Source: Microbacterium paludicola (GTDB lineage Bacteria > Actinomycetota > Actinomycetes > Actinomycetales > Microbacteriaceae). From it: a stretch of 36,452 bases of DNA. A program made the position numbers and the translations under genes. The stretch is taken from NCBI RefSeq assembly GCF_015235415.1, contig NZ_JADGLL010000026.1, positions 1-36,452 on the forward strand, written 5' to 3'. Positions 23,307 through 31,633 of the stretch are shown piece after piece (the first letter of the stretch is position 1; every line of letters starts with the position of its first letter). A model generated the notes under the pieces. It was not told the DNA's origin, did not search any database, and saw only the letters and a program-made list of their open reading frames with translations.

Positions 23307-24170
23307 ATGGCCGGCTCCGACGCACGCATCGACATCCCCGCGATCACCCTCAACGACGGCACGTCGTTCGCCGAGCTCGGTCTCGGCACCTACAAGCTCA
23401 CCGACGAGGACGGCATCGCCGCGATCGAGGCGGGAATCCGCTCGGGCTACCGCGTGCTCGACACCGCGGTGAACTACGGAAACGAGCGCGAGGTCGGCGA
23501 GGCGGTCCGTCGCGTCACCGCCGAGGGCGCGATCGGCAGGGACGAGCTCATCGTCACCACCAAGATCCCCGGGCGCCACCACGGCTACGACGAGGCGATC
23601 GCCAGCGGACGCGAGTCGAACGCGACCCTGGGCCTCGGGCGCATCGACCTGCTGCTCATCCACTGGCCGAACCCCCGCGTCGACAAGTACGTCGACACCT
23701 TCAAGGGGATGATCGCCCTGCGCGACGAGGGTCTCGTCCGCTCGGTCGGCGTCTCGAACTTCACGGAGGAGATGCTGCAGCGGCTGATCGACGAGACCGG
23801 CGTCACCCCCGCGGTGAACCAGGTGGAGCTTCACCCCTACTTCCCGCAGGGAGCGCTGCGGGCCTTCCACGCCGAGCACGGCATCCGCACCGAGAGCTGG
23901 AGCCCGCTCGCCCGCCGCAGCGAGCTGCTGACCGAGCCGCTGATCCGCGATCTTGCCGAGGCGTACCAGGTGAGCCCGACCCAGGTCGTGCTGCGCTGGC
24001 ACGTGCAGCTCGGGTCGACGCCGATCCCGAAGTCGGCGGATCCGGATCGCCAGCGCGAGAACGCGGACGTCTTCGGGTTCACGCTCGACGACGACCACGT
24101 CGAGGCGATCTCGGCGCTCGAGCGCGGCCGCCTGTGGGACGGCGACCCGCTCACGCACGAGGAGTTCTAG
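23307..24170 (+). CDS. Aldo/keto reductase
   Basis: This 287-residue NADPH-dependent carbonyl reductase has the AKR TIM barrel with the full catalytic set D52, Y57 (DTAVNYGNE), K86 (VTTKIPG) and H119 (LLLIHWPNP). The signature LVRSVGVSNF and the cofactor motif IPKSADPDRQREN follow. The best general fit is a 2,5-diketo-D-gluconic acid reductase-like subfamily, but substrates of this group are broad. It follows the MarR gene and is convergent with the VOC protein gene. Confidence 0.9.
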   Translation: MAGSDARIDIPAITLNDGTSFAELGLGTYKLTDEDGIAAIEAGIRSGYRVLDTAVNYGNEREVGEAVRRVTAEGAIGRDELIVTTKIPGRHHGYDEAIASGRESNATLGLGRIDLLLIHWPNPRVDKYVDTFKGMIALRDEGLVRSVGVSNFTEEMLQRLIDETGVTPAVNQVELHPYFPQGALRAFHAEHGIRTESWSPLARRSELLTEPLIRDLAEAYQVSPTQVVLRWHVQLGSTPIPKSADPDRQRENADVFGFTLDDDHVEAISALERGRLWDGDPLTHEEF

Positions 24171-24206
24171 AGCCCGGCGGCGCGGGCCGCGTCACTCCTC
24201 GCCGCA

Positions 24207-24292
24207 TCACTCCTCGTCGTCGAGATCCTCGTCGTCGAGGTCGTCCTCGTCCAGATCCTCGTCGTCCTCGTCCAGGTCCTCCTCGTCGAGGA
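24207..24292. repeat. CTCGTC triplet-rich repeat encoding the acidic tail
   Basis: The plus strand is made of GTCCTCGTC, TCGTCGTCGAG and CAGATCCTCGTC blocks. On the minus strand they encode repeated DLDEDD units. Slippage expansion of a GAC/GAG tract is the likely origin. Confidence 0.6.
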
Positions 24293-24686
24293 TCGAGATC
24301 ATCCACTTCACGCCGAAGCGGTCGGTGCACATCCCGAACAGGCCACCCCAGTCGGGCTCGGACAGGGGCAGGGTGATCGAGCCGCCCTCCGACAGCGCCT
24401 CCCACCACTCGCTGAGGTCCTCCTCCTCGTCGCCGCTGATCGACACCGAATGTCCGCCGGGGCCGTCGTACGGCACGCCGGAGGGGGTGTCGCTGGCCAT
24501 CAGCACCATTCCATCCGGCGTCTCGAGCACGGCGTGGAGGACGAGGTCTGCGTCGTCGGGGTGGTGGTCGAGCTCGCTGTCGCCGAAGGTCTCGATCTCG
24601 AGCTCGCCGCCGAACACCGACTGGTAGAACTCCATCGCCTGGCGCGCGGTGTCGCGGAAGGTCAGGTAGGGATTGAGCACGGGCAC
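24207..24686 (-). CDS. VOC/PhnB-like protein with acidic tail
   Basis: This 159-residue protein has a glyoxalase/bleomycin-resistance fold of the PhnB (3-demethylubiquinone methyltransferase-like) type, about residues 1-133: YLTFRDTARQAMEFYQSVFGGELEIETFG, DTPSGVPYDGPGGHSVSISG, WGGLFGMCTDRFGVKWMIS. The last 26 residues are almost only Asp, Glu and Leu (EEDLDEDDEDLDEDD...). Most family members end at the VKWM.SI strand, so the tail is an addition. Function is unknown; such proteins are often annotated as VOC family. Confidence 0.85.
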   Translation of the reverse strand: MPVLNPYLTFRDTARQAMEFYQSVFGGELEIETFGDSELDHHPDDADLVLHAVLETPDGMVLMASDTPSGVPYDGPGGHSVSISGDEEEDLSEWWEALSEGGSITLPLSEPDWGGLFGMCTDRFGVKWMISILDEEDLDEDDEDLDEDDLDDEDLDDEE

Positions 24687-24802
24687 GGCGACTCCTGACG
24701 GCGGGTGTCTTCGGGTGGACGGGGTTCAGTCTCGCCCGGTCGCCGACGCCCTGGCAAGGGTCACGATGCCCGCGTGTCGGTATCGATCATCCGGCCCGCG
24801 GG

Positions 24803-26302
24803 TCAGTCCCGGCGGGCCGCCGTCTCGCGCTCCTGGATGCCGAGGCGGCTGTGGCGACGCGAGTACAGGAAGTACACGACGACGCCGATCGCGAGCCAGA
24901 CCAGGAACCGGATCCACGTCTCGAGCGTGAGGTTCAGCATCAGGTACAGGCAGATCACGGCCGACAGAATCGGCACCACCGGCACCCACGGCACCTCGAA
25001 CGCGCGCGGCAGGTCGGGCCGCGTGCGGCGCAGCACGATCACGCCGATCGAGACCAGGACGAACGCGGCGAGCGTGCCGATGTTGACGAGCTCGGCGAGC
25101 GTCGACAGCGGCACGAACGCCGCGAGGAGCGCGATGATCACGCCGGCGATGAGGGTGATCCGGTACGGCGTGCGGAAGCGCGGGTGCGTCTTGGCGAGGC
25201 TCTTCGGCAGCAGGCCGTCGCGCGCCATCGCGAAGGCGACGCGGGTCTGGCCCATGAACAGGATCATCGCCACGACGATGAGGCCGATGCACGCGCCGAT
25301 CGCGATGAGGTCGCCCATGATCGGCAGGCCGACGCCGTCGAACGCGGTCGCGAGCGGGGCGCCGTCCTCGGGGTCGATGTCGCGGTAGTTCTGCATGCCG
25401 GTGATCACGAGCGACACCGCCATGTACAGCACCGTGACGATCGCGAGCGCGCCGAGGATGCCGCGCGGAAGGTCGCGCTGCGGGTTGCGGGTCTCCTCGG
25501 CGGTGGTCGCCACCACGTCGAAGCCGATGAAGGCGAAGAACACCATCGCCGCCGCCGCGACGACGCCGCCGAGCCCGAACACGCTGGGCTCGAGCCCGAA
25601 GATGCCCTGCACGATCGGCTGGTGGAGCGCGCTGCCGCCGGCGTCTCCGGCGGGCGCCTCGGCCGGAGGTACGAACGGGATCCAGTTCGAGATCTTCACG
25701 AAGAACGCGCCCACCACGACCACGGCGAGCACAACGAGCACCTTGAGGCCGGTGATCAGCTGGTTCAGGCGGCTGGAGAGCTTGATGCCGCCGATCACGA
25801 CGAACGTGAGACCCAGGATGAGCAGGCCCGCCGGCAGGTTGACGAAGCCGTCCTCGACCGTGCCGATCGCCGCCGGGATCTCGAACCAGGTTCCCTCCAG
25901 CACCACGGCGAGGTACTGGCTGAAGGACGTCGCCAGTGCGGCGGCGCCGACCGTGAACTCGAGGATCAGGTCCCAGCCGATGATCCACGCGAGCAGCTCG
26001 CCGAGCGTCGCGTAGGTAAAGGTGTACGCGCTTCCGGCGACGGGCACGGTCGAGGCGAACTCGGCGTAGCAGAGGGCGGCGAGGGCGCATGCGACGCCGG
26101 CGATCAGGAACGACAGGGCGATGGCCGGGCCGGCGTTCGTTGCCGCGGCGTGGCCGGTGAGCACGAAGATGCCCGCGCCGACGCAGACGCCGACGCCGAA
26201 CAGGATGAGGTCGAAGACCCCGAGGTTCTTCTTCAGCTCGTGCTCGGGCTCGGCCGTGTCGGCGATGCTCTGCTCGATTGACTTCGTGCGGAACAGGCTC
26301 AC
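24803..26302 (-). CDS. APC-family amino acid permease
   Basis: This 499-residue membrane transporter has about 12 helices. The N-terminal ELKKNLGVFDLILFGVGVCVGAGIFVLTG carries the helix-1 substrate-binding glycines of APC/CAT-type permeases. AYTFTYATLGELLAWIIGWDLILE and FFAFIGFDVVATTAEETRNPQRDLPRGI are typical of the cationic amino acid group. The GTG at 26302 (SLFRTKSIEQSIAD) is chosen because GAGGAG lies a few bases upstream. A longer frame to 26434 would add a repetitive Ser/Asp/Arg tail and overlap the upstream gene. The substrate is not determinable from the sequence. Confidence 0.88.
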   Translation of the reverse strand: MSLFRTKSIEQSIADTAEPEHELKKNLGVFDLILFGVGVCVGAGIFVLTGHAAATNAGPAIALSFLIAGVACALAALCYAEFASTVPVAGSAYTFTYATLGELLAWIIGWDLILEFTVGAAALATSFSQYLAVVLEGTWFEIPAAIGTVEDGFVNLPAGLLILGLTFVVIGGIKLSSRLNQLITGLKVLVVLAVVVVGAFFVKISNWIPFVPPAEAPAGDAGGSALHQPIVQGIFGLEPSVFGLGGVVAAAAMVFFAFIGFDVVATTAEETRNPQRDLPRGILGALAIVTVLYMAVSLVITGMQNYRDIDPEDGAPLATAFDGVGLPIMGDLIAIGACIGLIVVAMILFMGQTRVAFAMARDGLLPKSLAKTHPRFRTPYRITLIAGVIIALLAAFVPLSTLAELVNIGTLAAFVLVSIGVIVLRRTRPDLPRAFEVPWVPVVPILSAVICLYLMLNLTLETWIRFLVWLAIGVVVYFLYSRRHSRLGIQERETAARRD

Positions 26303-26313
26303 TTCTCTCCTCG

Positions 26314-26367
26314 TCTCGCGGTCGCTTCTTGTCTCGCTGTCGCTTCTTGTCTCGCTGTCGCTTGTGG
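26314..26367. repeat. Three 18-bp tandem repeats ahead of the permease
   Basis: Units at 26314, 26332 and 26350 read TCTCGCGGTCGCTTCTTG, TCTCGCTGTCGCTTCTTG and TCTCGCTGTCGCTTGTGG. They lie between the epimerase stop (26394) and the permease GTG (26302). In the minus-strand frame continuous with the permease they would encode repeated SETRSD units. They may be an untranslated leader or a slippage-prone N-terminal extension. Confidence 0.7.
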
Positions 26368-26393
26368 TCGTGGTGTCACTTCTGGGCGCGCGG

Positions 26394-27236
26394 TCACTTC
26401 TCGTCGCGCCAGCTGTGCGCCGGCTCGTATCCAAGCAGGCGCCGCGCCTTGTCGATCGACAGCAGCGTCGTGTTCTCGCCGACCTCGCCGGTGACGGGGA
26501 CGTCGGGGAAGACCTCGGCGAGCAGCTCGGCGTTCGGGCGCGTTGTCACGGTGTCCGCCGCCGCGATGATGAAGCGGTCGAATCCGGCCGGCGCGGTCTC
26601 CAGGGCGCGCGCGACGGCCTGGGCGCCGTCGCGGGCGTCGATGTAGCCCCACAGGTTCCACTTCCGATCGCGCGGATCGGCGTCGTACGGGAACGCGGCG
26701 TAGTCCTCCGGCCACATCACGTTCGAGAACCGCAGCGCGGTGATCGACAGGGTGGGGTTCCAGCGCACGAGCTCGATCGCGAGCTGCTCCTCGAGGTGCT
26801 TCACCAGCGAGTACACCGACTCGGGGCGCGCGGGATACTCCTCGTCGACCGGCACATAGGGCGGCGGCACATCGAACGGCAGGCCGAGGACGGTCTCGCT
26901 CGAGGCGTAGACGATCCGGTCGATCCCGATTCGCGTCGCGGCCCAGAACACGTTGAACGTGGTGGCGATGTTGTTGTGGAACGTGGCCACGTCGGGCGCC
27001 AGGCCCGGGGCGGGGGTCGCCGCGAGGTGCACAAGCGCGTCGAACCCGTCGTGCGTGTCGCCGACCGCGGTCAGCGCGTCGACGACCTGTCCGTAGTCGG
27101 TCAGATCCACCTGCACGAAGTCGCGGTCGCGCGCGCCGACGCGGTCGAACCCGACCACCCGGTGTCCCGCGGCGCGCAGCTCGCGCGCGACGACCGATCC
27201 GAGCTTCCCCGATGACCCCGTGACAGCGATGCGCAT
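26394..27236 (-). CDS. NAD-dependent epimerase/dehydratase (extended SDR)
   Basis: This protein of about 280 residues has the Rossmann start MRIAVTGSSGKLGSVVAREL, with a T-G-x-x-G-x-x-G pattern. It has DALVHLAA (strand 4), VYASSETVLG (the Ser region), and a YSLVKHLEEQL motif giving the Tyr-x-x-x-Lys pair. This is an extended short-chain dehydrogenase, often annotated as NAD(P)-dependent oxidoreductase or UDP-glucose 4-epimerase-like. The ATG at 27236 is preferred; an in-frame GTG at 27245 adds three residues. The permease gene lies downstream on the same strand. Confidence 0.87.
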   Translation of the reverse strand: MRIAVTGSSGKLGSVVARELRAAGHRVVGFDRVGARDRDFVQVDLTDYGQVVDALTAVGDTHDGFDALVHLAATPAPGLAPDVATFHNNIATTFNVFWAATRIGIDRIVYASSETVLGLPFDVPPPYVPVDEEYPARPESVYSLVKHLEEQLAIELVRWNPTLSITALRFSNVMWPEDYAAFPYDADPRDRKWNLWGYIDARDGAQAVARALETAPAGFDRFIIAAADTVTTRPNAELLAEVFPDVPVTGEVGENTTLLSIDKARRLLGYEPAHSWRDEK

Positions 27237-27270
27237 GCGTTTCACCCTGCCACGAGGCGGCGGTGCGCGC

Positions 27271-27495
27271 TCAGCGCTTGACGCCGCCGACGAAGTACGC
27301 GAGCGGGCCGATCCAGTTGATCAGGATGATCGGGATCCACGCGGGCTTGGTCATCCTGACCTGCGTCGCGGGGCGCGCCCACAGGTCGGAGAACGCCGCC
27401 AGGGCAAGGCCGATCTGGACGAGGCCGACGAGCGCGAGGGCGACCTTGGCGAGGGGTGAGACGTTCCGCCGTGCGGTGCTGGTCTTGGTGGTCAT
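27271..27495 (-). CDS. Small PLDc_N-type membrane protein
   Basis: This 74-residue protein has two hydrophobic helices (VALALVGLVQIGLALAAF; IPIILINWIGPLAYFVGG) and the central TKPAWIPIILINWIGPLAYF motif. The motif fits the phospholipase D nuclease N-terminal (PLDc_N) family of short membrane proteins. The function is unknown. It is on the same strand as the downstream dehydratase, 34 bp away. Confidence 0.75.
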   Translation of the reverse strand: MTTKTSTARRNVSPLAKVALALVGLVQIGLALAAFSDLWARPATQVRMTKPAWIPIILINWIGPLAYFVGGVKR

Positions 27496-27512
27496 GCCGC
27501 CATTGTGCTCCG

Positions 27513-27553
27513 CACGCCCCGGGCGTGTCTGGGGGCTTGACCCGCGCGGGTCA
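27513..27553. terminator. Palindromes after the siderophore-interacting protein gene
   Basis: Two perfect inverted repeats occur: CACGCCC-C-GGGCGTG (27513-27527) and the 16-bp palindrome TGACCCGCGCGGGTCA (27538-27553), which covers the SIP stop codon. They can form stable hairpins in the minus-strand transcript and probably end it. No T-run is visible. Confidence 0.5.
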
Positions 27554-28366
27554 GCGGGCGCCCGGACCGTGCGGGGCGTGGTACTCCGACTCGCCGCGCT
27601 TCCAGTAGCCCTTCACGACCACGCGGTCGGCCGACAGGCCCCAGCGGTCGACGAGCAGCGCCCGTCCCGCCCGGACGATTCCCTGCTCGGCCGCGACGAA
27701 GCCGAACACGTCGCCCGCCGGGCGGTCGTCGGCGGTGATCGCCTCGAGCCGGGCAGCGAGCGCCGATCCCGCGGGAGCGTCGCCGCGGTGGACGAATTCG
27801 ACCGGTGCCGACGTCTCGATCTGCACCTCGTGGTCGGCGTCCGCGACCTCGATCAGGATCGTGGCGGGGGCGCCATCCGGGATCAGTGCCGCGTAACGAC
27901 GGATCTGCGGGATCGCCGTCTCGTCGCCCGCGAGCAGCCAGCCATCCGGCGTGCCGCTGATGCGCATCGAGCCGCGCGGTCCGCCGACCCCGATCGCCGA
28001 GCCGAGGGGAGCGGACGCCGCCCACACGCCGGCCGCGCCTTCGTCGCCGTGGACCGCGAACTCGAGGTCGAGCCAGCCCGTGTCGCCGTCGACGCCCCAG
28101 TACAGGGGAGTGAACTCCCGGCTCGGCTGGGCGCGCATCTCCTCGACCGTGGTCGGTGCGGGCGCGGCGGGGTCCGGAAGGAAGATCCGGATGTGGTCGT
28201 CGTGTCCGGTCGATCCGAAGCCCACGAGGTCGGCGCCCTCCACGCGGACGCGGACGTAGCCGGGAGTGATCCACTCTCGGGCGGTCAGGGTGCAGAACCG
28301 GAAGCGAAGCTCCAGAGGTTCCCGCTCGAGCGTGAAGGTCGTCGGGGTCGAAGTCGCATCCGTCAT
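27551..28366 (-). CDS. Siderophore-interacting protein (FAD-dependent ferric-siderophore reductase)
   Basis: This 271-residue cytosolic flavoprotein of the SIP/ViuB family would reduce ferric siderophores to release iron. The FAD-binding domain (about 20-140) has ITPGYVRVRVEGADL, HIRIFLPDP, REFTPLYWG and GPRGSMRI. The NAD(P)H-binding SIP domain follows (WLLAGDETAIPQIRRY; YWKRGESEYHAPHG). It is divergent from the siderophore importer, with an iron box directly upstream of the start codon, so both sides are probably repressed by a DtxR/IdeR protein. No Shine-Dalgarno is visible before the ATG, so the transcript may be leaderless. Confidence 0.92.
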   Translation of the reverse strand: MTDATSTPTTFTLEREPLELRFRFCTLTAREWITPGYVRVRVEGADLVGFGSTGHDDHIRIFLPDPAAPAPTTVEEMRAQPSREFTPLYWGVDGDTGWLDLEFAVHGDEGAAGVWAASAPLGSAIGVGGPRGSMRISGTPDGWLLAGDETAIPQIRRYAALIPDGAPATILIEVADADHEVQIETSAPVEFVHRGDAPAGSALAARLEAITADDRPAGDVFGFVAAEQGIVRAGRALLVDRWGLSADRVVVKGYWKRGESEYHAPHGPGAR

Positions 28367-28385
28367 GAGAGTTAGGCTAACCTTT
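28367..28385. promoter_or_regulatory. DtxR/IdeR-like iron box 1
   Basis: The core TTAGGCTAACC (28372-28382) equals the centre of the IdeR consensus (TTAGGTTAGGCTAACCTAA); 13 of 19 positions match overall. It abuts the SIP start codon on the minus strand, where bound repressor would block that gene. Confidence 0.75.
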
Positions 28386-28396
28386 CCACGCCGGGC

Positions 28397-28415
28397 TTAG
28401 GGTCGCCTTACCTGG
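28397..28415. promoter_or_regulatory. DtxR/IdeR-like iron box 2
   Basis: TTAGGGTCGCCTTACCTGG matches 13 of 19 positions of the same consensus, including both outer half-sites. It is nearer the importer promoter. Centre-to-centre spacing to box 1 is 30 bp, about three helical turns. Confidence 0.6.
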
Positions 28416-28492
28416 CCCTTAATGTGTGCCCCGGCCGATCCCCACACCCGAAAGACCGCGGCTGATACCGCGCTCTGGATAGGAGCATGTCC

Positions 28493-29521
28493 ATGTCTGC
28501 ACTCCGATCGACGCCCCCGGGCCCGCTCGTCGTCCGGCCCTTCGCCGGCCTGGCGCTGCTCGCCGCTTCGGCCCTCACGCTCGCGGCGTGCGCCTCGCCC
28601 GCGGCCGAGGCCGAGACGGCCGCCGAGCAGCCCGCCGCCGAGCCCACCACGGTGGAGGTGGAGGACAACAACGGCGTGCAGACGATCGACCTTCCGCTCG
28701 ACTCCGTCGTCGCGACCGACAACCGCACGTTCGAGACGCTCGCCGACTGGGGCGTCGAGCTCAGTGCCGCGGCGGTCGCTCTCATGCCGTCGACCATCCC
28801 GTACGCGACCGACGACTCGATCATCGACCTCGGCAACCACCGCGAGCCCGACCTCGAGGCGGTCGTCGCCGTCGAGCCCGACCTGATCATCAACGGCCAG
28901 CGCTTCGCGCAGTACCACAACGACTTCGCCTCGCTCGCGCCCGACGCCACCGTGCTCGAGCTCGACCCGCGCGACGGCGAGCCGCTCGACGCCGAGCTCG
29001 CCCGCCAGGTGACCGCGCTGGGTGAGATCTTCGGCAAGCAGGACGAGGCGGAGCAGCTTGTCGCCGACCTCCAGGCCGCGATCGACCGCGCCAAGGCGGC
29101 GTACGACGACAGCGAGACCGTCATGGCCGTGAACACCTCGGGCGGCGAGGTCGGCTACATCGCGCCGGGCGTCGGCCGCACGCTCGGCCCCGTGTTCGAT
29201 CTGCTGGGCCTGACGCCCGCGCTCGAGGTCGAGGGCGCAACGGACGATCACCAGGGCGACGACATCTCGGTCGAGGCGATCGCGGACTCGAACCCCGACT
29301 GGATCCTCGTGATGGACCGCGACGCCGCCGTCGCGGCGGACGACCCGGCGTACGAGCCGGCCTCCGACATCCTCGAGAACTCGGAGGCGCTCAAGAGCGT
29401 GACGGCGATCCAGGAGGAGCACGTGATCTACATGCCCGCCGACACCTACACGAACGAGGGAATCCAGACGTACACGGAGTTCTTCAACGAGCTCGCCGAC
29501 GCGTTCGAGGGCGCCGAGTGA
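28493..29521 (+). CDS. Iron-siderophore ABC transporter substrate-binding lipoprotein
   Basis: This 342-residue lipoprotein would capture a ferric siderophore outside the membrane and hand it to the permeases. A lipobox LAAC gives lipidated Cys33. The FecB/FhuD-like fold shows VATDNRTFETLADWGVEL, EPDLEAVVAVEPDLIING and a late PDWILVMDRD segment. This is reminiscent of the YclQ/CeuE catecholate-type group. The ATG at 28493 is preferred over that at 28487 because AGGAG (28481-28485) is then seven bases away. It is the first gene of a four-gene operon under the iron boxes. The siderophore is not known, and no synthesis genes are in the window. Confidence 0.92.
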   Translation: MSALRSTPPGPLVVRPFAGLALLAASALTLAACASPAAEAETAAEQPAAEPTTVEVEDNNGVQTIDLPLDSVVATDNRTFETLADWGVELSAAAVALMPSTIPYATDDSIIDLGNHREPDLEAVVAVEPDLIINGQRFAQYHNDFASLAPDATVLELDPRDGEPLDAELARQVTALGEIFGKQDEAEQLVADLQAAIDRAKAAYDDSETVMAVNTSGGEVGYIAPGVGRTLGPVFDLLGLTPALEVEGATDDHQGDDISVEAIADSNPDWILVMDRDAAVAADDPAYEPASDILENSEALKSVTAIQEEHVIYMPADTYTNEGIQTYTEFFNELADAFEGAE

Positions 29522-29538
29522 CCTCGGTGTCCTGAGCC

Positions 29539-29573
29539 GCGGGCGGCGGGGCCGGCATGGCCCTGCCGCCCGC
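29539..29573 (+). terminator. Strong hairpin between binding protein and permease
   Basis: GCGGGCGGC (29539-29547) pairs with GCCGCCCGC (29565-29573). An inner GGGCC/GGCCC stem and one G-U pair bring the stem to 15 bp around a GGCAT loop. Its place after the lipoprotein gene suggests mRNA stabilisation or partial termination, giving more binding protein than permease. Confidence 0.65.
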
Positions 29574-29613
29574 ATCCGCACGTGTCCCGACCCGGCGATC
29601 CGGAGCCTTCCCC

Positions 29614-30606
29614 ATGACGACCACCACCTCCGCCCCTCGGGTGCGCTCGCGCCCCGCGGGACGGCTCTTCGACCCGACGCTGCTGATCGGCGTCGTGGTC
29701 GTCGCCGCGCTGCTCGTGCTGTCGCTGTTCACCGGCGTGTACGACGTCGTGGGTGCCGACGACGGCTCGGAGATGTTCGCGATCACGCGCATCCCGCGCA
29801 CGGTCGCGCTCGTGCTCGCCGGCGCCGCCATGGCGATGTGCGGGCTCGTGATGCAGCTGCTCACGCAGAACCGCTTCGTCGAGCCCACCACCACAGGCAC
29901 GACCGAGTGGGCGGGGCTCGGGCTGCTGACCGTGATGATCATCGCGCCGCAGGCGGGCATCGTGCCCCGCATGACCGGCGCGATCGTCGCGGCGTTCGTC
30001 GGCACAATGGTGTTCTTCCTGTTCCTGCGGCGCGTGTCGCTGCGCTCGTCGCTCATCGTGCCGATCGTCGGCATCATGCTCGGCGCGGTCGTGGGATCCG
30101 TGTCGACCTTCATCGCGCTGCAGACCGACACGCTGCAGAACCTCGGCGTGTGGTTCGCGGGCAGCTTCACGTCGGTGCTGCGCGGCCAGTACGAGGCGCT
30201 GTGGATCGTGCTGCTGGTTGTGATCGCGGTGTTCATCGCGGCCGACCGGTTCACGGTCGCGGGCCTGGGCGAGGAGATCTCGACAAACGTCGGCCTGAAC
30301 TACAACCGGATCGTGCTGATCGGCACCGCGCTGATCGCGATCGCCACCGGTGTGGTCACGGTCGTCGTCGGCAGCCTGCCGTTCCTGGGGCTGATCGTGC
30401 CGAACATCGTGTCGATGCTCCGCGGCGACGACCTCCGCAGCAACCTGCCGTGGGTGTGCCTGCTCGGCATCGGCGTCGTCACGGTGTGCGACCTGATCGG
30501 GCGGATCATCATCATGCCGTTCGAGGTGCCGGTGTCGCTGATCCTCGGCGTGGTCGGCGCGGTCGTCTTCATCGCCCTGCTTCTGCGGCAGCGTCGCCGT
30601 GGCTGA
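29614..30606 (+). CDS. Iron-siderophore ABC transporter permease 1
   Basis: This 330-residue FecCD-family inner-membrane permease has about 8-9 helices. Typical segments are ITRIPRTVALVLAGAAMAMCGLVMQLLTQNRFVEPTT (the first coupling region), GSLPFLGLIVPNIVSMLRGDD and LIGRIIIMPFEVPVSLILGVVG. The ATG at 29614 has GGAG eight bases upstream and avoids the hairpin that covers an earlier in-frame ATG (29557). It overlaps the second permease by eight bases. The two permeases probably form a heterodimer. Confidence 0.92.
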   Translation: MTTTTSAPRVRSRPAGRLFDPTLLIGVVVVAALLVLSLFTGVYDVVGADDGSEMFAITRIPRTVALVLAGAAMAMCGLVMQLLTQNRFVEPTTTGTTEWAGLGLLTVMIIAPQAGIVPRMTGAIVAAFVGTMVFFLFLRRVSLRSSLIVPIVGIMLGAVVGSVSTFIALQTDTLQNLGVWFAGSFTSVLRGQYEALWIVLLVVIAVFIAADRFTVAGLGEEISTNVGLNYNRIVLIGTALIAIATGVVTVVVGSLPFLGLIVPNIVSMLRGDDLRSNLPWVCLLGIGVVTVCDLIGRIIIMPFEVPVSLILGVVGAVVFIALLLRQRRRG

Positions 30607-31633
30607 CGTCGCCATCGCCGCCCCCGCACGCGAGCGCCGCTCGGGATCGCTGCCCACCGCCCGCGCCCGCCGCCGGTACACGATCGTGCTTGGCGCGCTG
30701 ATCGTGCTCGCGGCCGCATTCGGCTTCGGCCTGCTCGCGTGGGGCAACCCGATGCCCGTCGGCTCGGACGGCTTCTGGCGCATCGCCGAGCTGCGCGGCA
30801 CAGCCGTGACCACGATGGCGGTCGTGGCGGTGTGCCAGGCGATCGCGACCGTCAGCTTCCAGACCGCGACGAACAACCGCATCATCACGCCGTCGATCAT
30901 GGGCTTCGAGTCGCTCTACGTGGCCGTGCAGACCTCGGCCGTGTACTTCCTCGGCGCCGCGGGCGTCGTGGCGATCCAAGGGCTCGGGCAGTTCATGCTG
31001 CAGGTCGCGCTGATGGTCGGGCTGTCGCTCGCGCTGTACGGCTGGCTGCTGTCGGGCCGCTACGCGAACCTGCCGATCATGCTGCTGATCGGCATCGTGA
31101 TCGGCGGCGGGCTCGGATCCGTGTCCACGTTCATGCAGCGGCTGCTCACGCCGAGCGAGTTCGATGTGCTGTCGGCGCGCCTGTTCGGATCGGTCTCGAA
31201 CGCCGATCCCGCGTACTTCCCGGTCGCGATCCCGCTGTGCGTCGTGGCGGCCGCGCTGCTGTGGGCGCGGGCCGACCGGCTGAACGTGCTGGCCCTGGGG
31301 CGCGAGGCGGCGATCGGCGTGGGCCTGAACCACCGCTTCGAGACGATGAGCGTGCTGTTCCTCGTCTCGATCCTGATGGCCGTGTCGACCTCGCTCGTGG
31401 GGCCGATGACGTTCCTCGGCTTCCTCGTCGCGACGCTGTCGTACCAGCTTGCCGACACGTTCGACCACCGCCTGATCTTCCCCGTCGCGGCGCTCACGGG
31501 CTTCGTCGTGCTGTCGGGCGCGTACTTCGTGATGAAGAACGTGTTCTACGCGCAGGGCGTCGTCTCGATCATCATCGAGCTCGTCGGCGGCACCCTGTTC
31601 CTCATCGTCATCCTCCGGAAGGGCCGTCTGTGA
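30599..31633 (+). CDS. Iron-siderophore ABC transporter permease 2
   Basis: This 344-residue FecCD-family permease starts at a GTG inside the end of the first permease gene. Helices include YTIVLGALIVLAAAFGFGLLAWG, AIATVSFQTATNNRIITPSIMGFESLYV and the conserved SLVGPMTFLGFLVATLSYQL coupling helix region. It has the variant motif (TNNRIITPSIMG) seen in YclN/O-type permeases. The ATPase gene overlaps its stop. Together with the first permease it forms the membrane channel. Confidence 0.92.
   Translation: MADVAIAAPARERRSGSLPTARARRRYTIVLGALIVLAAAFGFGLLAWGNPMPVGSDGFWRIAELRGTAVTTMAVVAVCQAIATVSFQTATNNRIITPSIMGFESLYVAVQTSAVYFLGAAGVVAIQGLGQFMLQVALMVGLSLALYGWLLSGRYANLPIMLLIGIVIGGGLGSVSTFMQRLLTPSEFDVLSARLFGSVSNADPAYFPVAIPLCVVAAALLWARADRLNVLALGREAAIGVGLNHRFETMSVLFLVSILMAVSTSLVGPMTFLGFLVATLSYQLADTFDHRLIFPVAALTGFVVLSGAYFVMKNVFYAQGVVSIIIELVGGTLFLIVILRKGRL

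Noticed and set aside
24172..24187. GCCCG/CGGGC hairpin between convergent genes
   Set aside because: Only a 5-bp stem without a T-run, too weak to call a terminator.
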